A stretch of 43,043 nt of DNA, taken from NCBI GenBank assembly GCA_021286645.1, contig JAJTBZ010000047.1, positions 1 through 43,043 of the forward strand, read 5' to 3'. Under the pieces are notes generated by a model. It was not told the origin of the DNA. It was given only the letters and a program-made list of their open reading frames with translations, and made no database searches. The translations under genes were made by a program, and so were the position numbers. This DNA comes from Ignavibacteria bacterium. GTDB taxonomy: Bacteria; Bacteroidota; Ignavibacteria; Ignavibacteriales; Ignavibacteriaceae. This document shows, in pieces, positions 27,135 through 36,261 of this stretch (the stretch's first letter is position 1; every line of letters starts with the position of its first letter).

Positions 27135-27914
27135 TTAGTGTTTTTGCTTTGTAGATAATTGTAAAAATCGGCCATTCTCGTTTTTGTATAATTGTTTTGG
27201 ACTGACACCGGTAATATTTTTTACGTCATGAATAAAGTGCGCCTGGTCGAAAAATTGCGCCCCGGGGTGTAATTCACCTTTTGCGATAGAACTATAGGAA
27301 TGGTAACAGCGGATAATTTTGCAATACGTTTTTAGCGGCAGGCCAAACCAATCCTGAAAATACCTGTTTATTTGTCGACTGCTGATAGCACTTTTGCGTG
27401 CATACTGTTCTACCGTCAGCCTGCCTTGCGATTCCGTAAGCAGGTTGAACAAACATTTTTTTCTGCTATCGATGGACGCGGCTTCCTTAAGGCGAGAGAG
27501 AAAAAAAGATGAAGCTACGTGAGTGAACTTAATAAATGACAGATCGGGTAGCGTATGAACAGGCGGCATGAATAGCTGAACAGGCTGAAAACTGTTGAGC
27601 AGGGATGAAATTTTTTGATTCAGCAGGAACTCGGCAGCGGCAAGCCTGAACCTGACCGAATACTGGCGAACATGTGGCTGAATGCATACCGGAACGGGAT
27701 CAGTCCACAGCCCGGTTATACCCGCTGAAACTACCTGTCCCTCCTGCAAGGATACAATATAATCAAAATAGCCGTCAGGTAAGATGGTAAACTCCTTCGG
27801 TTGAGGTGAGGGGTTCTCATAATACCAGAAGCATTTAATTAAATCTTGCAGCAGTTCAGGGGGCGGCATCTCTGAATATAAAATATCTTTCACACGCAGA
27901 TCTCCCAGACACAT
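27135..27914 (-). CDS. AraC-family transcriptional regulator
   Basis: About 259 residues from an ATG at 27914. The frame extends to 28193, but the extra 93 residues are hydrophobic and low-quality and do not look like family sequence, so the internal start is preferred; its ribosome-binding site is weak. The N-terminal part (VKDILYSEMPPPEL to about 100) resembles DUF6597-type ligand domains of AraC regulators (ILPDGYFDYIVSL). The C-terminal double helix-turn-helix ends with FFDQAHFIHDVKNITGVSPKQL, the AraC signature. It probably controls the VOC gene downstream. Confidence 0.85.
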   Translation of the reverse strand: MCLGDLRVKDILYSEMPPPELLQDLIKCFWYYENPSPQPKEFTILPDGYFDYIVSLQEGQVVSAGITGLWTDPVPVCIQPHVRQYSVRFRLAAAEFLLNQKISSLLNSFQPVQLFMPPVHTLPDLSFIKFTHVASSFFLSRLKEAASIDSRKKCLFNLLTESQGRLTVEQYARKSAISSRQINRYFQDWFGLPLKTYCKIIRCYHSYSSIAKGELHPGAQFFDQAHFIHDVKNITGVSPKQLYKNENGRFLQLSTKQKH

Positions 27915-28394
27915 AGAAAAAAATCTTAACAATATATAATATAAAACAAAATACGGTCTTTGAGTATGGAGAATATATTGTTCCCGGAAGCATTTTCCGG
28001 CACCGGGATAGTGAAACCGGGAAGGGAAAAAGTTACCGCTCATACACATAAAATGCTCACTCGGGGGAGGTATTGACCCGGGAAGCATCGTAATTTGGGA
28101 AAATTCTGTATCTTTAGGTGTGGACAATAGAGAATATTGTAAATTACACAAAATTAAGCACGCGTATAAAAAAATAACGAGTGTTGGAGGCACAAAGGAA
28201 ATTATTACGGTAATTTTCTCATGGATTGTTATTTTTATTAAAAACCCCGCGAGGCTGGCGCATTGCTATGCAGGCGCCGGGTCGTGGAAATATATCGTGC
28301 CTCCCTTCATGCAAAATCCCGGAATGAGCAGTTATAATATTTCCGGAGTGGTTCGTACAATCAATTATCATACTTATATACAACAGGCACATGT
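27915..28394. other. Intergenic region between araC-like gene and the giant repeat gene
   Basis: About 480 bp between divergent genes, assuming the AraC start at 27914. It contains an 11-bp palindrome ATTACGGTAAT (28204-28214) and an 8-bp inverted pair GGAGGCAC/GTGCCTCC (28186-28193 and 28297-28304). Either could be an operator, but nothing more supports this. No RNA gene or coding sequence was recognised. Confidence 0.35.
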
Positions 28395-31300
28395 ATGAAA
28401 AGCAAAATCCTGGTACTAACATTAATTTTATTTTCAATAGTATTTGGCCAGTCAAATCATACAGTAACGTTTACCGGCAGCGCGTCGGATTTTACCAGCG
28501 CGGAAAAAATTTACGGCGGTGATGACGTTGACTATTATGTAACATTTGACGGCTCGGCATTTTATATTGGTGCATTTCGGGTGAACAGCCCCACCTTTGC
28601 CGAATATGACCACTTTACGGTGTATTTTGATACCGATCCTGTCCCGGGACTTACCACTTCGGGCAACGGTACGACCACCGGTGTGAATTGGGATAGTAAG
28701 ACACCCACGCTCCCGTTCCGGGCAGACTATCGCGCGTGTATCCGCAGGGCAAACTCGGGTGAAAGCTTTTTGAGTAACTGGACCGGCTCGGCATGGAATA
28801 CTACAGGTTCAAACGGTAAAGGCTGGACCCAGTATACCACTGACCGTGCATTGGAGGTGCGCATTCCTTTTACCGATATCGGCAGCCCCGCGGGCGTGTA
28901 TTTTGCAATGTATATGTCCTACGGTAACTATGGCGGCGGGTTTTATGGCGCAAATAACAGTCCCACGTACCCTATTACTTTTTCGGGTTCAACCATGTCC
29001 GGCTATTTTGGCGGTATAGGATTAAGCGCGCCGAATTGTACACCGGTAAGTTATTATAATACGCCTATTACTGCATCGCTCAGCAATGCCACCCCTGCTT
29101 CGGGTGCCAAATATGGAAAAGTAACATTTTCTACCGGCACAATCGGAACCTCGGGTAGTTTCAGCATTGCTTCCGGCGGCAGCATGGAATTTACCGGCGG
29201 AACGCTGAATATTGGGTCGACTGATACCGTTTATTGTAGCGCGGCGAGTAAAATTTCTCAAACCGGCGGCGGCTTTGGTGCTGCATCGAATCTCGGCTGG
29301 GTTAAATTCTCCGGCTCCAATACGCTTTCAGGCACGTTGTCGCTATACAAAGCTGTGCTTACCGGATCGGTAAACTTTGGCAGTGACGCAACGATTACCA
29401 ACACTTTAAAAATGCAAAGCGGCAGTTCTGTTGTAACCAACGCTCCGAAATATGGAACCGGCTCACTTCTATTATATAATTCCGGCGGTACATTCAGCCG
29501 CAGCCTCGAGTGGAGTGCCTCATCAGGTGCAGGGTACCCGCAATATGTGCAGCTATCGGGTAATACCAAAGTAGATCTAAGTCAGAACAGCGGGGGTGCC
29601 CGTGTTATGGCGGCCGATCTTACAATTGATTCCGGTAGTGAATTAACTCTGAATGCCATGGCTGCTTCGCTTACCGTGAACGGTAACCTTACCAATAATG
29701 GTACGCTTACTCTTTCAACAGTTGCAGGCGGCGATTTGACGGTAAAAGGAAACTTTACCACTGCCGGCACGGTGAATCATAACACCCGGCAGATCTCGTT
29801 TGCAGGCAGCACGGAGCAGTTGATAAATGGTTTAAGCGCTATCGATTATCTGGAAGTGAATAACACGGCCGGTGTAAAACTGGGCAGTATAACCGGAAAA
29901 GTTCTTACTATTGGTAAGCGGTTGCTGATGACGGCAGGTAATTTAACCACTGATGTAGATACCGTAATGCTAGGTTCAACCGCGGTTCTTCAGAATGAAG
30001 GCGCGAATCGATATGTAATAGGTGTTATCGGTTCTTCCCGCAGTGTTACGTCAGGGCAGGATTTTGGTGGTATTGGCCCCGTATTTGCTTCGGGTACCGA
30101 TATCGGAACTGTAGCATCATATCGTTTAAGCGGCGCGGCAGGCGCGGTTACTGCAAACGGTCATACGGGTATCAATCGCCAGTGGCGTGTAACCCGTACC
30201 GGTACGGGCACATTTGCATCGCGTCAGTTAACCTTTAACTGGGTTTCGAATGATGATAACAGTAAAGACCTTACAACATCACAAATATTCAGGAGTGCTG
30301 ATAACGGTACAACCTGGTCAGCAATCTCGCACTTTACAAACGCGTCAACAACGCGTTCAGTTTCGACAAATGATACATTGGTTGGTTACTATACAATATC
30401 GGATGTAAATAATCCGCTTGGTTATGTGCCTGCACTTACAACAATTGCGGCAGGTAACTGGTCTTCGCCCTCTATATGGAATGGTAACGCGGTTCCCAAT
30501 ACCGGCGCCGATGTAATCATTAACCATAATGTTACACTCGATATGAATGCCAGTGTAACTACACTGACAGTTAACTCGGGCAAGACATTCACAGCCAGCG
30601 ACGCTACTCCCCGCACGCTTACCATAGCGGCAGGCGGTTCGCTGTTGAACAGCGGAACATTTGTCCCTGCCGGTGGTACTGTGCTCTTTAGCGGTGCAGG
30701 ATCGGTTGGCGGCACAACAAGTTTGAACAATGTTACCATTTCCAATGGTGTTGATTTTGGCAGCGCAACTACTATTAACGGTACATTGCGTATTAATACC
30801 GGCGGCTATGTAAATACAAACGCGCCAATTTATGGCACCGGTGCAACTTTACAGTATGCAACCGGCGGCGTGTATGGCAGAAGCTTTGAATGGAAAGATA
30901 CAACGGGCGCGGGTTACCCGTATAACGTGCAAATGTCCAATAATACAATATTAAACCTTGGTAATGGCGGCGCGGCTGTGTATCGTCGTATAGCCGGTTC
31001 TTTAACTATAGATGCCGGTTCGGCGGTTACTATGGATACCTTAGGCGCATCAATGAGCAAAGCACTTGAAGTAAAAGGCAGCGTGCTGAATAACGGACGT
31101 CTGTTACTCTCTTTTACTTCGGGCGGTGATCTGAATGTAGGCGGAAATTTTACCAATAATGGCGTATTTACCGCTAACGGACGGGCAATTAATTTTAACG
31201 GTTCGGCATTGCAGAACATTGTTACCGGAAGCAGCTCCGCTACTACAGTAGATAATATGATTATCGCGAACTCCAATAGCGTTGCATTAAATGGCGTTAA

Positions 31301-33848
31301 CGGACATCAGTTTACGGTAAACGGCACGCTGAATTTCGCGGCTGCCGGGTTAAACCTTATTACAAATACCGATACACTCGTACTTGGTTCATCGGGATAT
31401 ATTACCGGCGAAACTGGAAGTAAGTACGTTTCCGGCGTACTGAAAACTACACGCTCGCTGAATACCGACTCAAGCAGTTTTGGCGGTTCAGGTTTATACA
31501 TACCCGCGGGTTCGGAGAACCTTGGTTCGGTAACGGTGTACAGAGTTTCGGGCTCCGGAGCTATTGCCGGGACCGATACGAATACGGGTATTGCCCGCCA
31601 GTGGCGCGTAGTAACAACCGGTGTACAGTCATTCACTGCACGCCAGTTCGTGTTCTCATGGCCTTCGGGTTTGAACAATGGCCGTGACCTTTCAATGGCA
31701 CAATTATACAAGAGCAATGATAACGGTGCTACCTGGAGCATGGCATCCAATTACGTGAATGCATCATCGCAGCAGGCAACAGCAGCAGTAACCTCTCCCG
31801 GGTATTTTACATTCGCCGATATAGCGCATGTTCTCGGCACGGGTATATATTACGCGGCTATCCATAATGGTAACTGGAACACTGCCGGCACGTGGAACCT
31901 TAACGCGGTACCCCCGTCGAATGCTAACGTAACAATATATTCAAATGTAACATTGGATAAAGATGCCGCGGTTGATACTCTTACGATTACGAGCGGGAAA
32001 ATATTTACCGCTTCTGACGCGACACCACGAACGTTAACGGTTGCTTCGGGTGGTTTATTACAAAACAATGGAACATTTACGCACGCGGGCGGTTCGGTTG
32101 TGTTCGCGGGAACGGGTACCGTATCAGGTACAACGTCATTGAATAATGTAACAATATCAAACGGCGTTAACTTCGGTACTGCCGGTACTGTTAACGGAAT
32201 ATTCCGCATTAATGCCGGCGGTTACGTTAATACCAATCCGCCTATTTATGGCACCGGTGCAACATTACAGTATGCAAGCAGCGGTGTTTACGGGCGCAGC
32301 AACGAATGGAAAGATACCAGCGGCGCGGGCTACCCGTACAATGTACAGATATCGAACAATACAATACTCAATCTTGGTAACGGAGCGGCTGCCACGTACC
32401 GCCGCATTGCCGGCTCTCTTACTATTGACGCAGGCTGCGCGTTAACTATGGATACCCTGAGCGCTTCAATGAGTAAAGCTTTCGAAGTAAAAGGAAATGT
32501 CCTTAATAACGGTCGTTTATTGCTTTCATTTACTTCGGGCGGTGATTTAACACTCGCGGGTAATTTTACCAATAACGGTTTATTTAATACAAACGGAAGA
32601 GCAATTATCTTTAATGGTTCTTCCCAGCAAAAAATTGCTGCCGCGGCGAATGCTTCTACTACGGTAGATTATTTGCTGATTCAAAATGCGGCCGGCGTTG
32701 CATTAAACGGTGTTGGTGCAGGCGTGCTGAATATTCAGTCGCAGGTGAATTTCAATGGTACAGCCGGAAATTTAGTAACCAATGCAGATACACTGGTGCT
32801 TGGTAGCAGCGCGTCTGTTGCAGGTGAAGCGGCAGGCAGGGAAATAGTTGGCCTGTTACGGGTTAAACGTACTGTCGGAACCGGTTCAACCACATTTGGC
32901 AGTATTGGTGCATCAATTAACGCCGGTGCAGATAACCTTGGCGATGTTACAGTATTACGTACCACAGGTACGGGAGGCATTGTAACCAGCGGCGGTAATA
33001 GCGGTATCGCGCGCACCTGGAAAATCAGCAATTCAGGCAGTCAGACTTTTGCCGGCAGGTTATTAACACTTTCGTGGTTATCATCTGATGATAATAGCAA
33101 GGATGCGGCAAAGTCACAGTTGTTTACGAGTGCCGATAACGGCAGCTCGTGGATTGCAGCCGGTATGTATCAGAACGCATCGGCAAGCCGGGCAGATACC
33201 GCCACAATAACATCATTTAAATGGTACACCGTAAGTGACTCGGCTCATTCACTTGCAGCAAGTGGATTTACCTTACACTTAACCGCTTTATTGCAGGGCT
33301 TTGTTACCGATTCTACAATGATTCCCGATACACTTACTGTTATATTACGCGGTACTGCTGACCCGTATGTACAAATTGCAAGTGCAAGAGTACTGGTTAC
33401 CGCCGAAGGTAAAGGTGATTTCTCATTTACCGGCATTCAGAACGGTACACCATATTATGTATGTGTATCCCATCGGAACTCTGTTTATACATGGAGTGCC
33501 CAGCCGCAGGAATTCACCGGTAATACATTAACCTATGATTTTACTACGGCTGCTTCGCAGGCGTATGGCGATAATCAGATTCTGGTAAATACCAAGTATT
33601 GTATATACAGCGGTGATGTTAATCAGGATGGTAACGTTGACTTTACCGATATGATTGCAATTGATAATGATTCATATAACTACGCGACCGGGTATCTCGA
33701 TACCGATGTGAATGGTGATTTAAGCGTAGATTTCAACGATATGATTATTATTGATAACAACTCGTATAACTATGTTGCTACGGTTGGCCCGCCGGTTACC
33801 CCGGCTAAAATGAAGAAGCCGCACGCTGTAAGGCCGGCTCATAAATAA
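28395..33848 (+). CDS. Giant secreted beta-repeat protein with dockerin-like Ca-binding C-terminus
   Basis: A 1817-residue exported protein. A signal peptide (about 1-18, IVFGQ) leads to a CBM9/DOMON-like beta-sandwich (about 20-210, with YVTFDGSAFYIGAFRV). Three large repeats of about 470 residues follow, rich in Gly, Thr, Asn and Ser and probably beta-helical. Repeats 2 and 3 each open with GNW...W...AVP and contain SLNNVTISNGV, YGTGATLQYA and GSLTIDAG. The C-terminus (about 1738-1795) has two Ca-binding loops, DVNQDGNVDFTD and DVNGDLSVDFND, as in type I dockerin domains. No T9SS sorting domain is evident; the tail is basic (KMKKPHAVRPAHK). Likely a surface or extracellular adhesin or matrix protein. 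Confidence 0.85.
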   Translation: MKSKILVLTLILFSIVFGQSNHTVTFTGSASDFTSAEKIYGGDDVDYYVTFDGSAFYIGAFRVNSPTFAEYDHFTVYFDTDPVPGLTTSGNGTTTGVNWDSKTPTLPFRADYRACIRRANSGESFLSNWTGSAWNTTGSNGKGWTQYTTDRALEVRIPFTDIGSPAGVYFAMYMSYGNYGGGFYGANNSPTYPITFSGSTMSGYFGGIGLSAPNCTPVSYYNTPITASLSNATPASGAKYGKVTFSTGTIGTSGSFSIASGGSMEFTGGTLNIGSTDTVYCSAASKISQTGGGFGAASNLGWVKFSGSNTLSGTLSLYKAVLTGSVNFGSDATITNTLKMQSGSSVVTNAPKYGTGSLLLYNSGGTFSRSLEWSASSGAGYPQYVQLSGNTKVDLSQNSGGARVMAADLTIDSGSELTLNAMAASLTVNGNLTNNGTLTLSTVAGGDLTVKGNFTTAGTVNHNTRQISFAGSTEQLINGLSAIDYLEVNNTAGVKLGSITGKVLTIGKRLLMTAGNLTTDVDTVMLGSTAVLQNEGANRYVIGVIGSSRSVTSGQDFGGIGPVFASGTDIGTVASYRLSGAAGAVTANGHTGINRQWRVTRTGTGTFASRQLTFNWVSNDDNSKDLTTSQIFRSADNGTTWSAISHFTNASTTRSVSTNDTLVGYYTISDVNNPLGYVPALTTIAAGNWSSPSIWNGNAVPNTGADVIINHNVTLDMNASVTTLTVNSGKTFTASDATPRTLTIAAGGSLLNSGTFVPAGGTVLFSGAGSVGGTTSLNNVTISNGVDFGSATTINGTLRINTGGYVNTNAPIYGTGATLQYATGGVYGRSFEWKDTTGAGYPYNVQMSNNTILNLGNGGAAVYRRIAGSLTIDAGSAVTMDTLGASMSKALEVKGSVLNNGRLLLSFTSGGDLNVGGNFTNNGVFTANGRAINFNGSALQNIVTGSSSATTVDNMIIANSNSVALNGVNGHQFTVNGTLNFAAAGLNLITNTDTLVLGSSGYITGETGSKYVSGVLKTTRSLNTDSSSFGGSGLYIPAGSENLGSVTVYRVSGSGAIAGTDTNTGIARQWRVVTTGVQSFTARQFVFSWPSGLNNGRDLSMAQLYKSNDNGATWSMASNYVNASSQQATAAVTSPGYFTFADIAHVLGTGIYYAAIHNGNWNTAGTWNLNAVPPSNANVTIYSNVTLDKDAAVDTLTITSGKIFTASDATPRTLTVASGGLLQNNGTFTHAGGSVVFAGTGTVSGTTSLNNVTISNGVNFGTAGTVNGIFRINAGGYVNTNPPIYGTGATLQYASSGVYGRSNEWKDTSGAGYPYNVQISNNTILNLGNGAAATYRRIAGSLTIDAGCALTMDTLSASMSKAFEVKGNVLNNGRLLLSFTSGGDLTLAGNFTNNGLFNTNGRAIIFNGSSQQKIAAAANASTTVDYLLIQNAAGVALNGVGAGVLNIQSQVNFNGTAGNLVTNADTLVLGSSASVAGEAAGREIVGLLRVKRTVGTGSTTFGSIGASINAGADNLGDVTVLRTTGTGGIVTSGGNSGIARTWKISNSGSQTFAGRLLTLSWLSSDDNSKDAAKSQLFTSADNGSSWIAAGMYQNASASRADTATITSFKWYTVSDSAHSLAASGFTLHLTALLQGFVTDSTMIPDTLTVILRGTADPYVQIASARVLVTAEGKGDFSFTGIQNGTPYYVCVSHRNSVYTWSAQPQEFTGNTLTYDFTTAASQAYGDNQILVNTKYCIYSGDVNQDGNVDFTDMIAIDNDSYNYATGYLDTDVNGDLSVDFNDMIIIDNNSYNYVATVGPPVTPAKMKKPHAVRPAHK
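30434..33245 (+). repeat. Two near-copies of a ~1.4-kb coding repeat
   Basis: The DNA at about 30434-31845 recurs at about 31847-33245, with a more divergent relative at about 29080-30425. The best-conserved part is 30600-31180 against 32010-32570, where the proteins share ASDATPRTL, TSLNNVTISNGV, GSLTIDAG and NNGRLLLSFTSGGDL. Synonymous differences are common, so the duplications are not very recent. Confidence 0.85.
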
Positions 33849-33860
33849 ACTTCAATTGGT

Positions 33861-33900
33861 AAAAGGGCCTCTGCGGTAAAAACAGAGGCCCTTTTGCTTT
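33861..33900. terminator. Bidirectional terminator between the repeat gene and hypD
   Basis: AAAAGGGCCTCTG (33861-33873) pairs perfectly with CAGAGGCCCTTTT (33883-33895), with A's on the left and TTTTGCTTTTT on the right. It lies between two convergent gene ends, so it can serve both. Confidence 0.9.
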
Positions 33901-36261
33901 TTAAAAATCGCCGTGCTCGGTACGACGGATAATTTCGTTTTGCAGTTCCGGTGAAAGATCGTTAAAATAATCACTGTAGCCCGCCACGCGAACAATCAGG
34001 TCACGGTATTTTTCCGGGTGCTGCTGTGCCTCGCGCAGGGTGGCTGCCGAAACTACATTGAATTGAATATGATGCCCATCCATGCGGAAATAGCTCCGGA
34101 TTAAATGGACGAGGTTTTTCAGTCCGGCCTCAGTTTCAAGTAAATGCGGTGTGAATTTTTGGTTAAGCAGCGTACCGCCGGTTCTGATATGATCGAGCTT
34201 TGCCGCTGACTTTACAACGCCTGTCGGGCCCTGCGTATCCGCACCCTGTACCGGTGAAATTCCTTCGGAGAGCGGTTCGCCTGCCTTACGACCATCAGGA
34301 GTGGCAAGAGTAACACTGCCAAAATAAACATGGCAGGTAGTAGGCAGCAGGTTAATTCGATACGTGCCGCCTTTGGTGGTGGGGCGGCCGTTTACCGCGT
34401 TGTAAAATATTTCAAAAATCTGAATTGCCTGAGCATCGGCGTAATCGTCATCGTTGCCATACTTGGGAGTTTTATATACAAAATCAACACGCATATTTTC
34501 ATAGCCGGCAAAATCGGCGCCAATGGCCGCAAGTATCTGCTGCATGGTGTAACTCTTCTTATCATATACATGGTACTTAACCGATGTGAGTATATCGGTA
34601 AGAGTTCCGAGTCCTACGCCCTGAATGTAATTGGTATTATAGCGTGCCCCGCCCGCGTTATAATCGGTGCCATTGCCAATACAATCTTCAATAAGCAGGG
34701 AAAGGAAGGGAGCGGGTATATATGTGGCGTATAGCTGCTCGATAATATTATTGCCTTTAATTTTAATATCGGCAAAATGCTGCACCTGTTTTGCGTATGC
34801 CTGTAACAAATCATCGAACGAAGTGAACGATTCGGCAGTGCCTGTTTGCAAGCCGATCAGTTTACCGGTTCGGGGATCTGCACCATTATGCAGCGTAACT
34901 TCAAATATCTTTACCAAATTGAAGTAACCGGTAAGAATATAGCTTTCGGTGCCGAAGGCGCCGGTTTCAACACAGCCGCTCGCGCCGCCATTGCGCGCGT
35001 CTTCAACTGCCTTGCCCTGTCGGATAAGCTGTTGAATGATAGCATCGGTATTAAATACCGAAGGTTGTCCGAATCCGGTTTTAATAATGCGGGCCGCGCG
35101 GTGCACGAACCGTTCGGGATTCTTTTTGCTTACCTGCACCATAGAGCTGGGCTGCAGCAAACGCATTTCTTCTATCACATCGAGAATAACATATGTAAGG
35201 TCGTTAACCGCATCGCTGCCATCTGCCTTTACGCCGCCAACGTTTATCAGGGCAAAATCGGTGTAAGTGCCGCTTTCGCGGGCGGTTACGCCAACTTTCG
35301 GCGGCGCCGGGTGATTGTTGAACTTTACCCAGAAGGCCTGCAGTAATTCACGGGCAAAATCTTCAGTAAGAGAACCATCCGCCAAACCTGCCTGGTAGAA
35401 CGGGAACAAGTGCTGATCCAACCGGCCCGGGTTGAAAGAGTCCCAGGGATTTAGTTCTGTTACTACACCGACATGTACGAACCAGTAATATTGCAATGCT
35501 TCATGAAATGTTTCCGGTTTATGAGCAGGCACTCTGCGGCAAACTTTCGCCATGGCAAGTAATTCATCCTTGCGGATAACATCGGTTTCCGTTGCTGCCA
35601 ACGCCTCTAATGAATCGGCATGCCGTTGCCCGAATGTAATAAGGGCGGCAGCGGTAATTTCCATTGCCTCCAGTTCATCAGCTTTTGCCAGAGCATGCGG
35701 ATCATTAAAATAATCGAGTTTTTCTTTCGCAGCGCGAATATCTTCAATAATATCGAGCATGCCCTTGTGATAAATTTTATTGCCGTTTACCGTATGGCCG
35801 GGCGCGCGCTGTTCCTGAAACTCGGTAAAGATACCCGCGTTATAGGCGGCTTTCCAGGAATCATCCAGCTTCGCGAAAATGCGCTCCCGCTGTGTTTTCC
35901 CTTTCCAATAGGGAATAACGGTCAGTTCATACGAGTGCATAACGCTTTCGGGTACGTGGTACGGTACTTTTTCACGGCTGTTCAGTATGCGTAAATCTTC
36001 CAGGCTGTGCAGGCATACTTCGGGGTACGTGGGGACTGCCTTAATTGCCGGGCCCCTTTCACCCACAATCAATTCGCCGGGATTTATGCAGATGCTTTTA
36101 TGCTCAAGGATGTATTGAAACGCCATTGCCCGTGTAACGGGAATCGAACAGGCGGTTTCGGTTGCCTGGTAGAATTCTGTTAACAGCAAAGCGCGTTCAT
36201 CGGAAATGCTGTTAATCGCGTTTAAACTTTCGGTTCTCAGCCGTGTAATTCGTTCTGTCAT
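33901..36261 (-). CDS. hypD: Glycyl radical enzyme, trans-4-hydroxy-L-proline dehydratase
   Basis: A 786-residue glycyl radical enzyme. The active-site Cys430 and Glu432 lie in SGCVETG and the radical Gly761 in VRVAGYSDYF. Relative to C. difficile HypD as I recall it, every key residue is present with a constant offset of four: Phe148, His156, Asp274, Ser330, Asp335, Phe336, Cys430, Glu432, Tyr446, Thr641 and Gly761 (HypD 152, 160, 278, 334, 339, 340, 434, 436, 450, 645, 765). PFL would have a Cys-Cys pair and choline lyase a GCVEP motif; neither fits. The expected reaction is dehydration of hydroxyproline to pyrroline-5-carboxylate, strictly anaerobic. It overlaps its activase gene by 4 bp. 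Confidence 0.92.
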   Translation of the reverse strand: MTERITRLRTESLNAINSISDERALLLTEFYQATETACSIPVTRAMAFQYILEHKSICINPGELIVGERGPAIKAVPTYPEVCLHSLEDLRILNSREKVPYHVPESVMHSYELTVIPYWKGKTQRERIFAKLDDSWKAAYNAGIFTEFQEQRAPGHTVNGNKIYHKGMLDIIEDIRAAKEKLDYFNDPHALAKADELEAMEITAAALITFGQRHADSLEALAATETDVIRKDELLAMAKVCRRVPAHKPETFHEALQYYWFVHVGVVTELNPWDSFNPGRLDQHLFPFYQAGLADGSLTEDFARELLQAFWVKFNNHPAPPKVGVTARESGTYTDFALINVGGVKADGSDAVNDLTYVILDVIEEMRLLQPSSMVQVSKKNPERFVHRAARIIKTGFGQPSVFNTDAIIQQLIRQGKAVEDARNGGASGCVETGAFGTESYILTGYFNLVKIFEVTLHNGADPRTGKLIGLQTGTAESFTSFDDLLQAYAKQVQHFADIKIKGNNIIEQLYATYIPAPFLSLLIEDCIGNGTDYNAGGARYNTNYIQGVGLGTLTDILTSVKYHVYDKKSYTMQQILAAIGADFAGYENMRVDFVYKTPKYGNDDDYADAQAIQIFEIFYNAVNGRPTTKGGTYRINLLPTTCHVYFGSVTLATPDGRKAGEPLSEGISPVQGADTQGPTGVVKSAAKLDHIRTGGTLLNQKFTPHLLETEAGLKNLVHLIRSYFRMDGHHIQFNVVSAATLREAQQHPEKYRDLIVRVAGYSDYFNDLSPELQNEIIRRTEHGDF

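Noticed and set aside
27915-28193. N-terminal extension of the AraC regulator to 28193
   Set aside because: The extra 93 residues look like translated non-coding DNA (hydrophobic, no family similarity), and family sequence starts near residue 94.
28186-28304. GGAGGCAC/GTGCCTCC pair as stem of an RNA element or transposon end
   Set aside because: Only 8 bp, more than 100 bp apart, with no duplication of target sequence or supporting structure.
29258-33031. Several long antisense frames inside the giant repeat gene
   Set aside because: They follow from its skewed Thr/Gly/Asn-rich codon use, lack ribosome-binding sites, and repeat with the coding repeats.
33901-36261. Pyruvate formate-lyase, choline TMA-lyase or diol dehydratase
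   Set aside because: There is no adjacent Cys-Cys pair as in PFL and no GCVEP motif as in choline lyase; the GCVETG motif and the other active-site residues match hydroxyproline dehydratase.
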